Notes under the pieces: model-generated
Told to the model about the DNA's origin: nothing
The model's input: only the letters and a program-made list of their open reading frames with translations
Databases searched by the model: none
Shown: piece after piece, positions 25,259 through 34,384 of the stretch
Position numbering within the stretch: position 1 is the first letter of the stretch
How the letters are laid out: each line of letters starts with the position of its first letter
NCBI RefSeq assembly: GCF_017744445.1
Contig: NZ_JAGIBH010000008.1
Coordinates: 151,881-215,880, forward strand
Source of the DNA: Caulobacter sp.
GTDB lineage: Bacteria > Pseudomonadota > Alphaproteobacteria > Caulobacterales > Caulobacteraceae
Direction of reading: 5' to 3'
DNA length: 64,000 bases
Translations under genes and position numbers: made by a program

Positions 25259-26332
25259 CTAGCTGGGAACCGGTCCCGAGGACTCACGGACCACCAGGCT
25301 CGGTTCGGTCTTGGTCGCGTCGCGCGGTTCGCGCCGCTCGACGCCGATCAGCTTTTCGGCGGCCATCTTACCGATCTCGCGGGTCGGCGTATGCACCGTG
25401 GTCAGCGGCGGCCAGACGGCCTGGGCGATCTGGAAGTCGTCGAAGCCGACAACGGTCAGGTCGGCGGGCACCGTCAGGCCGGCCTTGCGGGCCGACTGCA
25501 GGACGCCGGCGGCCATTTCGTCATTGCCGCAGAAGATCGCGGTCGGACGCGGCGTGCGCGCCAGCAGTTCGTCGCCGCAGGCCACGCCGGACTCGAAGGT
25601 ATAGGCGCCCTGGACGATGTCCTTCGGATCCAGCTTCAGGCCGGCCTCGGCCAGGCCGTCCTCGAAGCCCCCTCGCCGCTCGTGCGACGAGCGGAAGGTG
25701 TCGGGACCGGAAATGAAGGCGATGGTCTTGTGGCCCAGTTCCAGGATGTGGCGCGCCGCCTGGGCGCCGCCCATCCGGTCGTGACCGACGATCATGTGCT
25801 CGGGCTTGTCCAGCTCGACCGAGGCGATCCGGATGTACGAGCAGCCGATCTCGTTCAGCAGCTTGGCGACGCGCTCGTCTTCCGACACCGACGGCGGCAG
25901 CACCACGCCATACAGCTTCTGGCGCTCCACGAACGAGCGGATGTCGGACAGGAAAGTCGGGCTGGCGCGGTTACAGGGGTGCACGACCAGCTCGAAGCCC
26001 GAACCGCGCATGCCGTCCAGCAGGCCCAGCTGCATGTTGACGACATACTGCGGGTTTGGGTTGTCGTAGATCATGCCGATCAGGAACGAGCGGCGGAACG
26101 CCAGGCCCCGGGCCTGAGGATCGGGTGCATAGCCCCACTCGGCGATTACAGCCTCGATCCGCTCCCGCGTCTCGTCGCGGACGAACGGCGACTGGTTGAT
26201 CACGCGGGAGACGGTCTTCTTCGAAACCCCCGCCAATCTCGCGATGTCGTTGATCGTGGCGCGGCGGCGACCGCCCTCCACGCTCTCACTGTCTTCGGCC
26301 GGGGTCGAGGAAGGCGTCTTCGAAGAGTTCAC
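25259..26332 (-). CDS. LacI family transcriptional regulator of hexuronate genes
   Basis: A 357-residue LacI-type repressor starting with GTG. The helix-turn-helix and hinge are clear: ATINDIARLAGVSKKTVSRVINQSPF (about 25-50, split here only for description) and YAPDPQARGLAFRRS. A periplasmic-binding-protein-like effector domain follows. It sits in the centre of the uronate cluster, and operators of LacI type flank it on both sides, so it very likely represses all three transcription units. The inducer is unknown, probably KDG or a uronate. It is likely autoregulated, since the operator at 26425 lies in its own promoter region. Confidence 0.93.
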   Translation of the reverse strand: MNSSKTPSSTPAEDSESVEGGRRRATINDIARLAGVSKKTVSRVINQSPFVRDETRERIEAVIAEWGYAPDPQARGLAFRRSFLIGMIYDNPNPQYVVNMQLGLLDGMRGSGFELVVHPCNRASPTFLSDIRSFVERQKLYGVVLPPSVSEDERVAKLLNEIGCSYIRIASVELDKPEHMIVGHDRMGGAQAARHILELGHKTIAFISGPDTFRSSHERRGGFEDGLAEAGLKLDPKDIVQGAYTFESGVACGDELLARTPRPTAIFCGNDEMAAGVLQSARKAGLTVPADLTVVGFDDFQIAQAVWPPLTTVHTPTREIGKMAAEKLIGVERREPRDATKTEPSLVVRESSGPVPS

Positions 26333-26424
26333 GGCGTTTCCAGCAGCCTAAGTCGTTTTCTTTTGTCATACTCTAGCGGCGTAAGCATCGCCAACCTAGG
26401 TCGAAACGTCTGCTTGCGACCCGG

Positions 26425-26440
26425 CTGACACCGGTTACCA
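26425..26440. promoter_or_regulatory. Hexuronate regulon operator in the lacI/uxaA divergent promoter
   Basis: CTGACACCGGTTACCA contains the 15-mer TGACACCGGTTACCA, identical to the eda site. It lies 53 bp upstream of the uxaA ATG and 93 bp upstream of the regulator's start codon, a position able to control both. Confidence 0.8.
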
Positions 26441-26492
26441 TGTCAATGAATGTGCAAATCGACGACACTCCTTCTGGCGACGACGATCCAAG

Positions 26493-28001
26493 ATGACTGA
26501 AACGACCCTGGCCCAGCGCGAATCGATCCACCCGGTGGACCCCCGTGATCACGTGGCGACCGCCCTGCGCGACCTCGTCGCCGGCGAGACCCTGGACCTG
26601 CACGGCCAAGCCATCGTGGTGAGCTCCGACATCCCCAAGGGCCACAAGATCGCTATCCGGGTTGCCAGCGCTGGCAGCGACGTCTTGAAGTACGGCTGGC
26701 CGATCGGCCGGGCGGTTGTGGACATCGCCGTGGGCGACCACGTCCACGTCCACAACGTCCACACCCGCCTGGAAGGCGTCGAGGGCTACAGCTTCGCTCC
26801 GACCGCGCCGGAACCGCACGCCGACGTCCCTGCCCGCACCTTCGAAGGCTATCGCCGCAAGAACGGCCGGGCCGGCACCCGAAACGAGATCTGGGTGCTG
26901 TGTACCGTCGGCTGCGTGGCTAACACCGCCCGTCGCATCGCCGAGAAAGCCAACCAGCGCTTCGCCGGCCGCGTCGACGGCGTCTTCGCCTTCCCGCACC
27001 CGTTCGGCTGCTCGCAGCTGGGCGACGACCTGTCCCACACCCGCAAGCTGATCGCCGCCCTGGCCAGCCACCCCAATGCCGGCGGCGTGCTGCTGCTGGG
27101 CCTGGGTTGCGAGAACAACCAGCTCAAGGCCCTGCTGGACAACGCCCCGGAGATCGACCGTGATCGCCTGAAGAGCTTCACCACCCAGATGGTGGAGGAC
27201 GAGCTGGAAGACGGCCTGGCCGCCGTCGAGGCCCTGGTCGAACTGGCCGAGCAGGACAAGCGCGAGCCGATCCCGGTTTCGGAACTGGTGGTGGGCCTCA
27301 AGTGCGGCGGCTCGGACGGCTTCTCGGGCGTCACGGCCAACCCGCTGGTCGGCCGCATCGCCGACAAGGTCGCCGACGCCGGCGGCACGCCGGTGCTGAC
27401 CGAGATCCCCGAGGTCTTCGGGGCCGAGAACGTGCTGCTGCAGCGCGCCGCCAGCCGCGAGATCTTTGACCAGGCCGTGGCGGTGATCGACGACTTCAAG
27501 CGCTACTTCATCGACAACAACCAGCCGATCTACGAGAACCCCTCGCCCGGCAACATCGCCGGCGGCATCACCACGCTGGAGGAAAAATCCCTCGGCGCGG
27601 TGCAGAAGGGCGGCCGGGCTCAGTTGGTCGAGGTGCTGCGCTACGGCGAGAAGGTCGGCCCGCACGGCCTGACCTTCCTGGAAGCGCCCGGCAATGACGC
27701 GGTGTCCTCGACGGCCCTGACCGCCGCCGGCGCCACGGTGATCCTGTTCACCACCGGCCGTGGCACGCCGCTGGGCTTCCCCGCCCCGACCCTGAAGATC
27801 GCCTCCAACTCGGGCCTGGCCCAGCGCAAGCCGGGCTGGATCGACTTCGACGCCGGCCAGGTGCTGGAGGGCGTCTCGATGGACGACGCCGCCGATCGCC
27901 TGATGGACCTCGTGGTCGACACCGCCTCGGGCAAGGCCACCAAGGCCGAGCTGAACGGCGAGCGCGAGATCGCCATCTGGAAATCGGGCGTGACCCTCTA
28001 G
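26493..28001 (+). CDS. uxaA: Altronate dehydratase
   Basis: A 502-residue enzyme dehydrating altronate to 2-keto-3-deoxygluconate. An N-terminal SAF-like domain (about 14-95, IPKGHKIAIR) is followed by the UxaA core with the conserved start GYRRKNGRAGTRNEIWVLCT (about 118-137). Further motifs are FPHPFGCSQLGDD, GLGCENNQ and LKCGGSDGFSG, whose Cys residues fit the metal site of the family. It diverges from the LacI regulator and is followed 90 bp later by the reductase gene. Confidence 0.95.
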   Translation: MTETTLAQRESIHPVDPRDHVATALRDLVAGETLDLHGQAIVVSSDIPKGHKIAIRVASAGSDVLKYGWPIGRAVVDIAVGDHVHVHNVHTRLEGVEGYSFAPTAPEPHADVPARTFEGYRRKNGRAGTRNEIWVLCTVGCVANTARRIAEKANQRFAGRVDGVFAFPHPFGCSQLGDDLSHTRKLIAALASHPNAGGVLLLGLGCENNQLKALLDNAPEIDRDRLKSFTTQMVEDELEDGLAAVEALVELAEQDKREPIPVSELVVGLKCGGSDGFSGVTANPLVGRIADKVADAGGTPVLTEIPEVFGAENVLLQRAASREIFDQAVAVIDDFKRYFIDNNQPIYENPSPGNIAGGITTLEEKSLGAVQKGGRAQLVEVLRYGEKVGPHGLTFLEAPGNDAVSSTALTAAGATVILFTTGRGTPLGFPAPTLKIASNSGLAQRKPGWIDFDAGQVLEGVSMDDAADRLMDLVVDTASGKATKAELNGEREIAIWKSGVTL

Positions 28002-28090
28002 ACCAAAATGGTCAAGCCAATTGCCAGCAAGGTCAGACTACAGCATGTAGGCTGCCTCTCCTTCCCCTACGAAACTTCAGGCGTGCTCCC

Positions 28091-29539
28091 TTGACGGCTT
28101 CTTCCGCGACCTCCCCCGCCCTGCGTCTGAGCGCCACCAGCTTTCCGGGCGCCGTCCCGGGCACGGTCCTGCCGACCTATGATCGCGATAAGGTCGAGAT
28201 CGGTGTCGTCCACTTCGGCCCCGGCGCCTTCCACCGCGCTCACCAGGCCTTTTATTTCGACCAGCTGCTGGCCAAGGACCCGCGCTGGGGGATCTGCGCC
28301 GTCTCGCTGAAGAGCCCGGGCGTCCGCGACGCCCTAGTCCCGCAGGACGGCCTCTACACCCTGGCCCAACTGGACGCCGAGACCACCTTCCGCGTCATCG
28401 GCGCGATCCGCGAGGTGCTGGTCGCGCCCGAGGATCCGCCGTCGGTCTTCGCCCGCCTGGCCGCCCCGACCACCCGCATCGTCACCCTGACCGTCACCGA
28501 GAAGGGCTACACCCTGTCGGCCGATGGCGGGCTGGACGAGAACCACCCCGACATCGTCCACGACCTGGCCAATCCGCGCGAACCCAAGAGCGCCGTCGGC
28601 TATATCGTCGAGGGCCTGCGCCGCCGCTTCGCCGCCGGCCTCGCCCCCTACGCTGTCGTGGCCTGTGATAACCTCGCCGACAACGGCTGGCGCCTGAAGG
28701 CGGCCGTGGTGGCCTTCGCCGGCAAGGTCGATGCGGATCTCGCCGCCTGGATCGACGCCAATGGCAGCTTCCCGCGCACCATGGTCGACAGCATCACGCC
28801 GGCCACCGACGACGCCCTGCGCGCTCGCGTCCAGACCGCCACCGGGCTGGAAGACGCCTGGCCGATCCAGCGTGAAGCCTTCACCCAATGGGTGGTCGAG
28901 GACGTGCTGCCGTCGGATGCGCCGGACCTGGCCAGCGTCGGCGTCATCCTGACCGACGACGTGCGCGGCTTCGAGCGCGCCAAGCTGCGCCTGCTGAACG
29001 GCGTGCACTCGACCCTGGCCTACGTCGGCATTCTGCGCGGCCACGAGACGGTGTTCGAAGCCGTCAGCGACCCGGTGCTGGAGACCCTGGCCCGCGAGAT
29101 GATGGCCAAGGATATCATCCCGACGCTCACGGCTCCGCGCGGTCTGGACCTGGCCGAATACGCCGAGGCCATCCTGGCCCGCTTCCGCAATCCCGAGATC
29201 CGCCACCTGCTGGCCCAGATCGCCTGGGACGGCACCCAGAAGCTGCCCTTCCGCATCCTGGGTACCCTGACCGAGACCCTGGACGCCGGCCGCTCGATCG
29301 AGCGCCTGGCGATCCCGCTGGCGGCCTGGATGCGGTTCATCGCCCTGCGCGCCAAGACCGGTGAGGCTATCACCGACCCGCTGCACGACAAGCTGACCGA
29401 GATCGGCGTGGGCGTGACCGGCGACGCCAAGACCGACGTCGCCGCCTTCCTGGCGCTGGACAGCGTCTTCCCGGCCAAGCTGACCGGCAACGCGACGTTC
29501 GTGGAAGCGGTCGAGAAGGCCTACGCCGACTTAGCTTAG
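28091..29539 (+). CDS. Mannitol dehydrogenase family reductase (fructuronate/tagaturonate reductase)
   Basis: A 482-residue long-chain dehydrogenase. VGVVHFGPGAFHRAHQAFYFDQ-type sequence (split: IGVVHFGPGAFHRAHQ, about 29-44) is the cofactor-binding start of the family, and LTDDVRGFERAKLRLLNGVH carries the conserved KxRxLNGxH motif. The sequence style is that of fructuronate reductase (UxuB). However, the neighbouring dehydratase is altronate-type and no mannonate dehydratase is in the window, so it may act on tagaturonate or both. The only reasonable start is TTG; no ATG or GTG lies in frame nearby. Confidence 0.9.
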   Translation: MTASSATSPALRLSATSFPGAVPGTVLPTYDRDKVEIGVVHFGPGAFHRAHQAFYFDQLLAKDPRWGICAVSLKSPGVRDALVPQDGLYTLAQLDAETTFRVIGAIREVLVAPEDPPSVFARLAAPTTRIVTLTVTEKGYTLSADGGLDENHPDIVHDLANPREPKSAVGYIVEGLRRRFAAGLAPYAVVACDNLADNGWRLKAAVVAFAGKVDADLAAWIDANGSFPRTMVDSITPATDDALRARVQTATGLEDAWPIQREAFTQWVVEDVLPSDAPDLASVGVILTDDVRGFERAKLRLLNGVHSTLAYVGILRGHETVFEAVSDPVLETLAREMMAKDIIPTLTAPRGLDLAEYAEAILARFRNPEIRHLLAQIAWDGTQKLPFRILGTLTETLDAGRSIERLAIPLAAWMRFIALRAKTGEAITDPLHDKLTEIGVGVTGDAKTDVAAFLALDSVFPAKLTGNATFVEAVEKAYADLA

Positions 29540-29545
29540 TTTACC

Positions 29546-29568
29546 GTCATCCCGCGCTGCGGGATGAC
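29546..29568. terminator. Short hairpin between convergent genes
   Basis: GTCATCCCGC (29546-29555) and GCGGGATGAC (29559-29568) form a perfect 10-bp stem with loop GCT. The arms match the ends of the TGTCATCCCGG repeat family with its interior deleted. It lies exactly between two convergent stop codons and could serve as a bidirectional, T-poor terminator. Confidence 0.6.
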
Positions 29569-29575
29569 TTAGGGC

Positions 29576-30136
29576 CTAGCGGGTCACACCCTTTGCGGTC
29601 AGCACCGGCACGACGGTGCTGACCAGGATCTCCAGATCAAACACGAAGGAACGCCTGGCCAGGTACTCGGCGTCCAGCGCCACCTTGTCCGGAATGGCCA
29701 GTTCGTCGCGGCCATTGATCTGCGCCCAGCCGGTGACCCCGGGACGCAGCACGTCGACGCCGGCCGCCTGGCGCGCCGCGATCAGGTCGTCCTGGTTAAA
29801 CAGCGCCGGGCGAGGCCCGACCAGGCTCATATAGCCGACCAGCACGCTCCATAGCTGCGGCAGCTCGTCGAGGCTGAGCTTGCGCATCAGCGGCCCCACC
29901 GGCGTCAGCCATCGGTCCGGATCCTCCAGCAGGTGCGTGGCGACCTCGGGCGTATCGATGCGCATGGTGCGGAACTTGGGCATCGGGAACAGGGCTGAGC
30001 CCTTCCCTACCCGCTGCGACCAGTAGAGGCCCGGCCCCGGCGAGGTCAGACGCACCAGGCCCCACAGAACGACGAGCGGCAGGGCCAGCGCGATCAGGCC
30101 GATCGCCGCCGCCGTGAAATCGAAAAGGCGTTTCAC
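29576..30136 (-). CDS. Small membrane-associated sugar-phosphate transferase
   Basis: A 186-residue bacterial sugar transferase (phosphoglycosyltransferase of the PglC type, one N-terminal membrane segment, LFDFTAAAIGLIALALPLVV). The family motifs are SPGPGLYWSQRVGKG, FPMPKFRTMRI, LRKLSLDELPQLWSV-type (Asp-Glu) and YMSLVGPRPAL. These enzymes transfer sugar-1-phosphate from a nucleotide sugar to undecaprenyl phosphate at the inner membrane, starting polysaccharide or glycolipid synthesis. The start is GTG, directly abutting the tipN stop codon with no gap, so translation is probably coupled. In Caulobacter such enzymes initiate holdfast or capsule; which applies here is unknown. Confidence 0.9.
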   Translation of the reverse strand: MKRLFDFTAAAIGLIALALPLVVLWGLVRLTSPGPGLYWSQRVGKGSALFPMPKFRTMRIDTPEVATHLLEDPDRWLTPVGPLMRKLSLDELPQLWSVLVGYMSLVGPRPALFNQDDLIAARQAAGVDVLRPGVTGWAQINGRDELAIPDKVALDAEYLARRSFVFDLEILVSTVVPVLTAKGVTR

Positions 30137-32809
30137 CTAGCGCAGGTCGCCGCTGGCCGCGTCGAGCAGCAGATAGGCTCGGCCCGCGTCCGACGACAGC
30201 AGCGCCGCCAGCAGGAAACCCTCACGATCCTGGCCCGCGGCTTCCTCGATCATGCCGGAATAGCGCGCCAGGAACCGCTCGGTATTGCCCTTCAGCGTGG
30301 CGTCCGAGAACAGGCGGCGGACCAAGCGGCGGATGGCGGCGGGCGCCAGGCGCTTGACCACCTCGCGGGCGCCGACGGCGTCGCGGGTCTGCAGGGCGGC
30401 GGCGATCTCGTCGATGCGGCCGCGCGGCAGCAGGGCGTGCGGATCGATGCCCATGGCGGTGATCTCGGCGGCCAGCTTCTCGCCTAGACCGGTATCGCCC
30501 GGCGTGCTGTTCTCGATGCCGGCCAGCAGGTTGCGCCAGCTCCAGCCGCCCTCGCCGTCCGGCTCGGGCGCGGGCTGGCCGGCCTGCTTGCGAGTAGAGG
30601 CCTGCTCGAACACCGAGCGGAACTCCTCGTCGGTGGCCGTCGGGGTCAGGCGCAGGCGACGACGATCGGCCGGCGGCTCGTCCTCATCCTCGAACTCGAT
30701 CATCGGCAGAGGATCGGCCGGAGGCGGCGGCGCGGCCGTGCGGGTCCGCATCGGCGGCGCGGTGGCCGAGGTCGTGCGGGCGGCCACGGTCGAGGCGCTG
30801 GACGCGGTGACGGCGCCGGCCGCCTCGCTCAGCATCTCGTAGTTGCGGCGCACGCGCTCCTGGAAGGCCTGGTCGATCGCGGCCGTCTCCTCGGCGGTGC
30901 GACGGATGGCGTTCATCAAGTGCTCGACGCCCTGCTCGATCGAGACACGGACCTCGCCGGCCTTGTGCAGCGCTTCGGCCGGCAAATCGGCGGTGCGCTT
31001 GCCGATCTCGGCCAGCATGGCTTCCAGCTCGTCCAGCGTGCCACGCGCGGCGGCGACGGAGTCGGCCAGCTTCTGCGAGGTGCGGGCGCCGGCCTGCTCC
31101 ACCATCTGGGCCGAGTGCTCGATGATGTCGCGCGCCTCTTCCATGCGGGATTCGAACACCGCGTCGGCCTTCTGACCGGCGGCGAAGGCGATCTCGTTCA
31201 GCTGGTCGACGCGGCTGCGGGCGGCCTCGACACGCGCCTCGACGCTCTCGCCGGCCTTGATCGCAGCCTCGGCCATGGCTTCCATGGCGGCCTTCAGCTC
31301 GTCCTCCAGCAGGGTGCGCTGCTGTTCGGCGGCGTCGCCGATGGTTTCGAGCGTCTTCTTGGCGTTGTCGGCGAAGGCCTCGCGCTGGGCGGTGGCGTTC
31401 TCGCCCATCTCGCGGAACTGGTCGGCGGCCGCGCTGATCAGGCCGCGCAGGATCTCCGCGCCCATCGAGGCGGTGTCCGACAGCTCGGTGGCGCCGACGC
31501 GGGTGTAGGCCACGAACTCGGTGAGCTGGGCGGTGCGGGTCTCGGCCTCGGCGGCGAAGTCTTCCTGTTCCGAGCGTAGGGCCTGGCTGATCTCGACCAA
31601 GGCGGCGCGCTGAGCGGCCAGGCTCTTCTCGACGGCGTTGACCTGGTCGCCGACGCCGGTCCCGGCGGTTTCCAGACGAGCGATCTGGCGCGACAGGTCC
31701 TCGGCCCCGACGCGAGCGGCGTCCGAGGCTTCAGCAGCGGCGGCAGCCAGGTCGGCGGCGCGGGCGGCCAGGGCGGCCTCGGCCTCGCGCAGCTGGGTCT
31801 CGGCCAGGTCGGAGGCCTCGGCCACCATGCGGGCCTGGCTGCCGATCGCGTCGACCACCGCCGTGGAGCGGGCGTCCAGCGACTGCGACAGGGTCTCCAT
31901 CGCGGTGCGCTCGTGGCTCAAGCCCTGGGCCAACTGGTTGGCCATCTTGGCCGACTCGCCAGCGGCTTCGGCCAGGCGGGCGGTCTCTTCGGCCAGCGCC
32001 TGGCGCAGCGAGATGATATGCTCGCGCGCCCGTTCGGCGGCGGCGGCGGCGTCCTCGACGCCCTGGCGCATGGCCTCGGCGGCGCTGGAGGCGCCAACGG
32101 AGGCCAGGGCGGCCGGGGTGACGATGCGGTCGGTCAGGGTGCGGGTGCGACGCAACTCGTCCGCGATGCCCGTGGCCTGGCGCAACAGATAGGCGCCCAG
32201 CAGGGTCAGCAGGGCCGGCCCGATGGCCAGGCCCGCGAATACCATCAGCGCGAAGCCCTCGACCTTGAAGGCCGGCACGCCGCGGGCGAAGCCCAGGGCG
32301 AAGGCGATCGGGGCCAGGGCCCACAGGGCGGCGATGGCGGTGGCGATCGTCCAGAACAGCACGCCCGACATCCGGCGCGGCGCGGGCTCGGCGGTCAGGG
32401 GCACGGGCGCTTCGGACACGGGACCGCGCAGGTCCAGGGCGGCCTCGCGCTTCTCGGTCTTGGCCGGCGCGGCGGTCGCGCTCTCGACGATCGGCGCGGG
32501 CGGCTGGACGCCAAAGGCCAGCGAGGTGGCCGGCTTCAGCTCGGGCTCGGCGAAGCTGGTCACGGGCTCGGGCGCCGGCTCGCGGCGACGGCGCGAGCGC
32601 ACGGCCGACGGCGGCGGCACGGCCAGGTCGTCGTGCAGGGTCTCTTGCAGGCTCAGCGGCTCGGCGGTGGGAATCTCCGCCTCGGGTTCAGCAAAGGACG
32701 TGGTCTCGGGCAACTCCGGAGGGAGTTCGGGCGCGATCTTGGTGTCCTCGGGAGGAGTTTCCGTCGGCGTCGCGGAGAAATCGAGCGGTTGGCGCTTCTT
32801 AGGCTTCAT
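30137..32809 (-). CDS. tipN: Polarity protein TipN (new-pole marker)
   Basis: An 890-residue protein with a Pro/Glu-rich cytoplasmic N-terminus (1-145, including RSRRRREPAPEP), two membrane segments (about 150-174 and 186-208), a coiled-coil domain of about 480 residues rich in Ala, Glu and Gln (about 215-690), and a C-terminal region with a globular end (DRRRLRLTPTATDEEFRSVF onward). Length, layout and neighbours (sugar transferase, uronate genes, cys genes) agree with what I know of Caulobacter TipN, which marks the new pole after division and guides flagellum placement and ParA. The ATG at 32809 (MKPKKRQPLDF) is preferred over an earlier start. Confidence 0.85.
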   Translation of the reverse strand: MKPKKRQPLDFSATPTETPPEDTKIAPELPPELPETTSFAEPEAEIPTAEPLSLQETLHDDLAVPPPSAVRSRRRREPAPEPVTSFAEPELKPATSLAFGVQPPAPIVESATAAPAKTEKREAALDLRGPVSEAPVPLTAEPAPRRMSGVLFWTIATAIAALWALAPIAFALGFARGVPAFKVEGFALMVFAGLAIGPALLTLLGAYLLRQATGIADELRRTRTLTDRIVTPAALASVGASSAAEAMRQGVEDAAAAAERAREHIISLRQALAEETARLAEAAGESAKMANQLAQGLSHERTAMETLSQSLDARSTAVVDAIGSQARMVAEASDLAETQLREAEAALAARAADLAAAAAEASDAARVGAEDLSRQIARLETAGTGVGDQVNAVEKSLAAQRAALVEISQALRSEQEDFAAEAETRTAQLTEFVAYTRVGATELSDTASMGAEILRGLISAAADQFREMGENATAQREAFADNAKKTLETIGDAAEQQRTLLEDELKAAMEAMAEAAIKAGESVEARVEAARSRVDQLNEIAFAAGQKADAVFESRMEEARDIIEHSAQMVEQAGARTSQKLADSVAAARGTLDELEAMLAEIGKRTADLPAEALHKAGEVRVSIEQGVEHLMNAIRRTAEETAAIDQAFQERVRRNYEMLSEAAGAVTASSASTVAARTTSATAPPMRTRTAAPPPPADPLPMIEFEDEDEPPADRRRLRLTPTATDEEFRSVFEQASTRKQAGQPAPEPDGEGGWSWRNLLAGIENSTPGDTGLGEKLAAEITAMGIDPHALLPRGRIDEIAAALQTRDAVGAREVVKRLAPAAIRRLVRRLFSDATLKGNTERFLARYSGMIEEAAGQDREGFLLAALLSSDAGRAYLLLDAASGDLR

Positions 32810-32966
32810 ACACAGCCAGGGTCCTAAAGCGTCGGCGAGGGGGCGCAGAGACAACCTTCGCGCGCCGGACCCCTCCTTCGCGTGTCACATGAACCTAACG
32901 GTGAAACGCCCTGACGGAAAGCAACTTTGCTTATGTTTGCAGGGGTTGCGGCGTCTGGAAGCGCCT

Positions 32967-33173
32967 TCAGGCGTCGCGCGCGGCGGTGGCGGGGGCGCTG
33001 ACGGCGATCGGCATCGGCTTGACCAGGTCGCGCGGCGAGCGAGCGACGGTCTTGTGCTGTGCCTGGCTCTTGATGTGAGGGCATGCCTGCTCGACCGCCA
33101 CGCCGAACTGGCACAGCGCGAACGACGATAGCCAAACGATCGCCACGGCCAACATTTCGGTCAGGAAGCCCAT
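32967..33173 (-). CDS. Small single-pass membrane protein (hypothetical)
   Basis: A 68-residue protein with one hydrophobic N-terminal segment (FLTEMLAVAIVWLSSFALCQFG) followed by a short polar basic tail. The start ATG has GAGGTG 6 bp upstream. I recognise no family. It sits between tipN and cysD on the minus strand and is not clearly part of either unit. Coding status rests on the ribosome-binding site and the amphipathic composition only. Confidence 0.45.
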   Translation of the reverse strand: MGFLTEMLAVAIVWLSSFALCQFGVAVEQACPHIKSQAQHKTVARSPRDLVKPMPIAVSAPATAARDA

Positions 33174-33448
33174 TGCCCACCTCGGAAACCGATAGCGTCG
33201 TTATGCGAGACTCGATCGGCAAGCGCGAGTGAACTTTTGGTCATGAAAGCACAAGCTTACGGACTGTGGCGCCAAGCCAACTGACAGCGCCCCCAGATTT
33301 CCGGCGGTTGTCGCCGGACACGGTCAGGCCTAGGTCCCAACCTACATTCGGCGCCCTTCTCGACGAGACGGGCCCGGACATTTTCCCTTTGCGGATCTTC
33401 GCCTTGGCCCTTACCCAATTCGCACCCGCCGCGTACCAGCCGGACCCG

Positions 33449-34384
33449 ATGACCCCAGATCTTCTAAAAGCTGAGATCTCGCCGGCTCGTCTGACGCACC
33501 TCCAGCGCCTGGAGGCCGAGAGCATCCACATCCTGCGGGAAGTGGCGGCCGAGTGCGAACGCCCGGTCATGCTGTATTCGATCGGCAAGGACAGCGCAGT
33601 GATGCTGCACCTGGCCGCCAAGGCCTTCCATCCCAGCAAACCGCCCTTCCCGCTGCTGCACGTCGACACGACCTGGAAGTTCCGGGACATGTACGCCCTG
33701 CGCGACAAGGTGGCGTCCGAGCTGGGCTTCGACCTGATCGTCTACAAGAATCCGGACGCCGAGGCGCGCGGCATCAATCCGTTCGACCACGGCAGCGCCC
33801 TGCACACCGACCTCTGGAAGACCGAGGGCCTGAAGCAGGCCCTGTCGAAGTACGGCTTCGACGCGGCCTTCGGCGGCGCCCGCCGTGACGAGGAGAAGAG
33901 CCGGGCCAAGGAGCGGGTCTTCTCGTTCCGCTCGTCCGAGCACCGCTGGGACCCGAAGAACCAGCGCCCCGAGCTGTGGAACCTCTACAACACCCGCAAG
34001 CACCCTGGTGAATCCTTGCGCGTCTTCCCGATCTCCAATTGGACCGAGCTGGACATCTGGCAATACATCCACTTGGAGAACATCCCGATCGTGCCGCTGT
34101 ACTTCGCGGCCGAGCGGCCGGTGGTCGAGCGCGACGGCGCGCTGATCATGGTCGACGACGAGCGTTTCCGCCTGCGCGACGGCGAAGTCCCGCAGACCAA
34201 GAGCGTGCGCTTCCGCACCCTGGGCTGCTACCCGCTGACGGGCGCGGTCGAGAGTGAAGCCACCACCCTGCCCCAGGTCATCCAGGAGATGCTGCTGACC
34301 ACCACGTCGGAGCGGCAAGGCCGGGTCATCGACCACGACCAGTCGGCCTCGATGGAGAAGAAGAAGCAGGAAGGTTACTTCTGA
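33449..34384 (+). CDS. cysD: Sulfate adenylyltransferase subunit 2
   Basis: A 311-residue subunit of ATP sulfurylase that, with the CysN GTPase, makes APS from sulfate and ATP. The ATP pyrophosphatase P-loop is [18 protein letters not shown] (about 37-54), and [16 protein letters not shown] and [11 protein letters not shown] are further family blocks. The ATG at 33449 is the family start ([11 protein letters not shown]); a longer open frame upstream is not coding-like. The stop overlaps the cysNC start by one base. Confidence 0.96.
   Translation: MTPDLLKAEISPARLTHLQRLEAESIHILREVAAECERPVMLYSIGKDSAVMLHLAAKAFHPSKPPFPLLHVDTTWKFRDMYALRDKVASELGFDLIVYKNPDAEARGINPFDHGSALHTDLWKTEGLKQALSKYGFDAAFGGARRDEEKSRAKERVFSFRSSEHRWDPKNQRPELWNLYNTRKHPGESLRVFPISNWTELDIWQYIHLENIPIVPLYFAAERPVVERDGALIMVDDERFRLRDGEVPQTKSVRFRTLGCYPLTGAVESEATTLPQVIQEMLLTTTSERQGRVIDHDQSASMEKKKQEGYF

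Noticed and set aside
22916..26428. A 1170-codon plus-strand frame across uxaC, kduI and the LacI gene
   Set aside because: All three minus-strand genes are unmistakable, and this is their antisense shadow.
32919..32932. AAGCAA-ct-TTGCTT inverted repeat upstream of tipN
   Set aside because: It is a perfect but short palindrome with no known match to Caulobacter regulators such as CtrA or LexA, and no second copy was noticed.
33174..33448. A SAM or other riboswitch before cysD
   Set aside because: No recognisable conserved core or terminator/antiterminator pair was found in the 275 bp upstream, only ordinary AT-moderate sequence.
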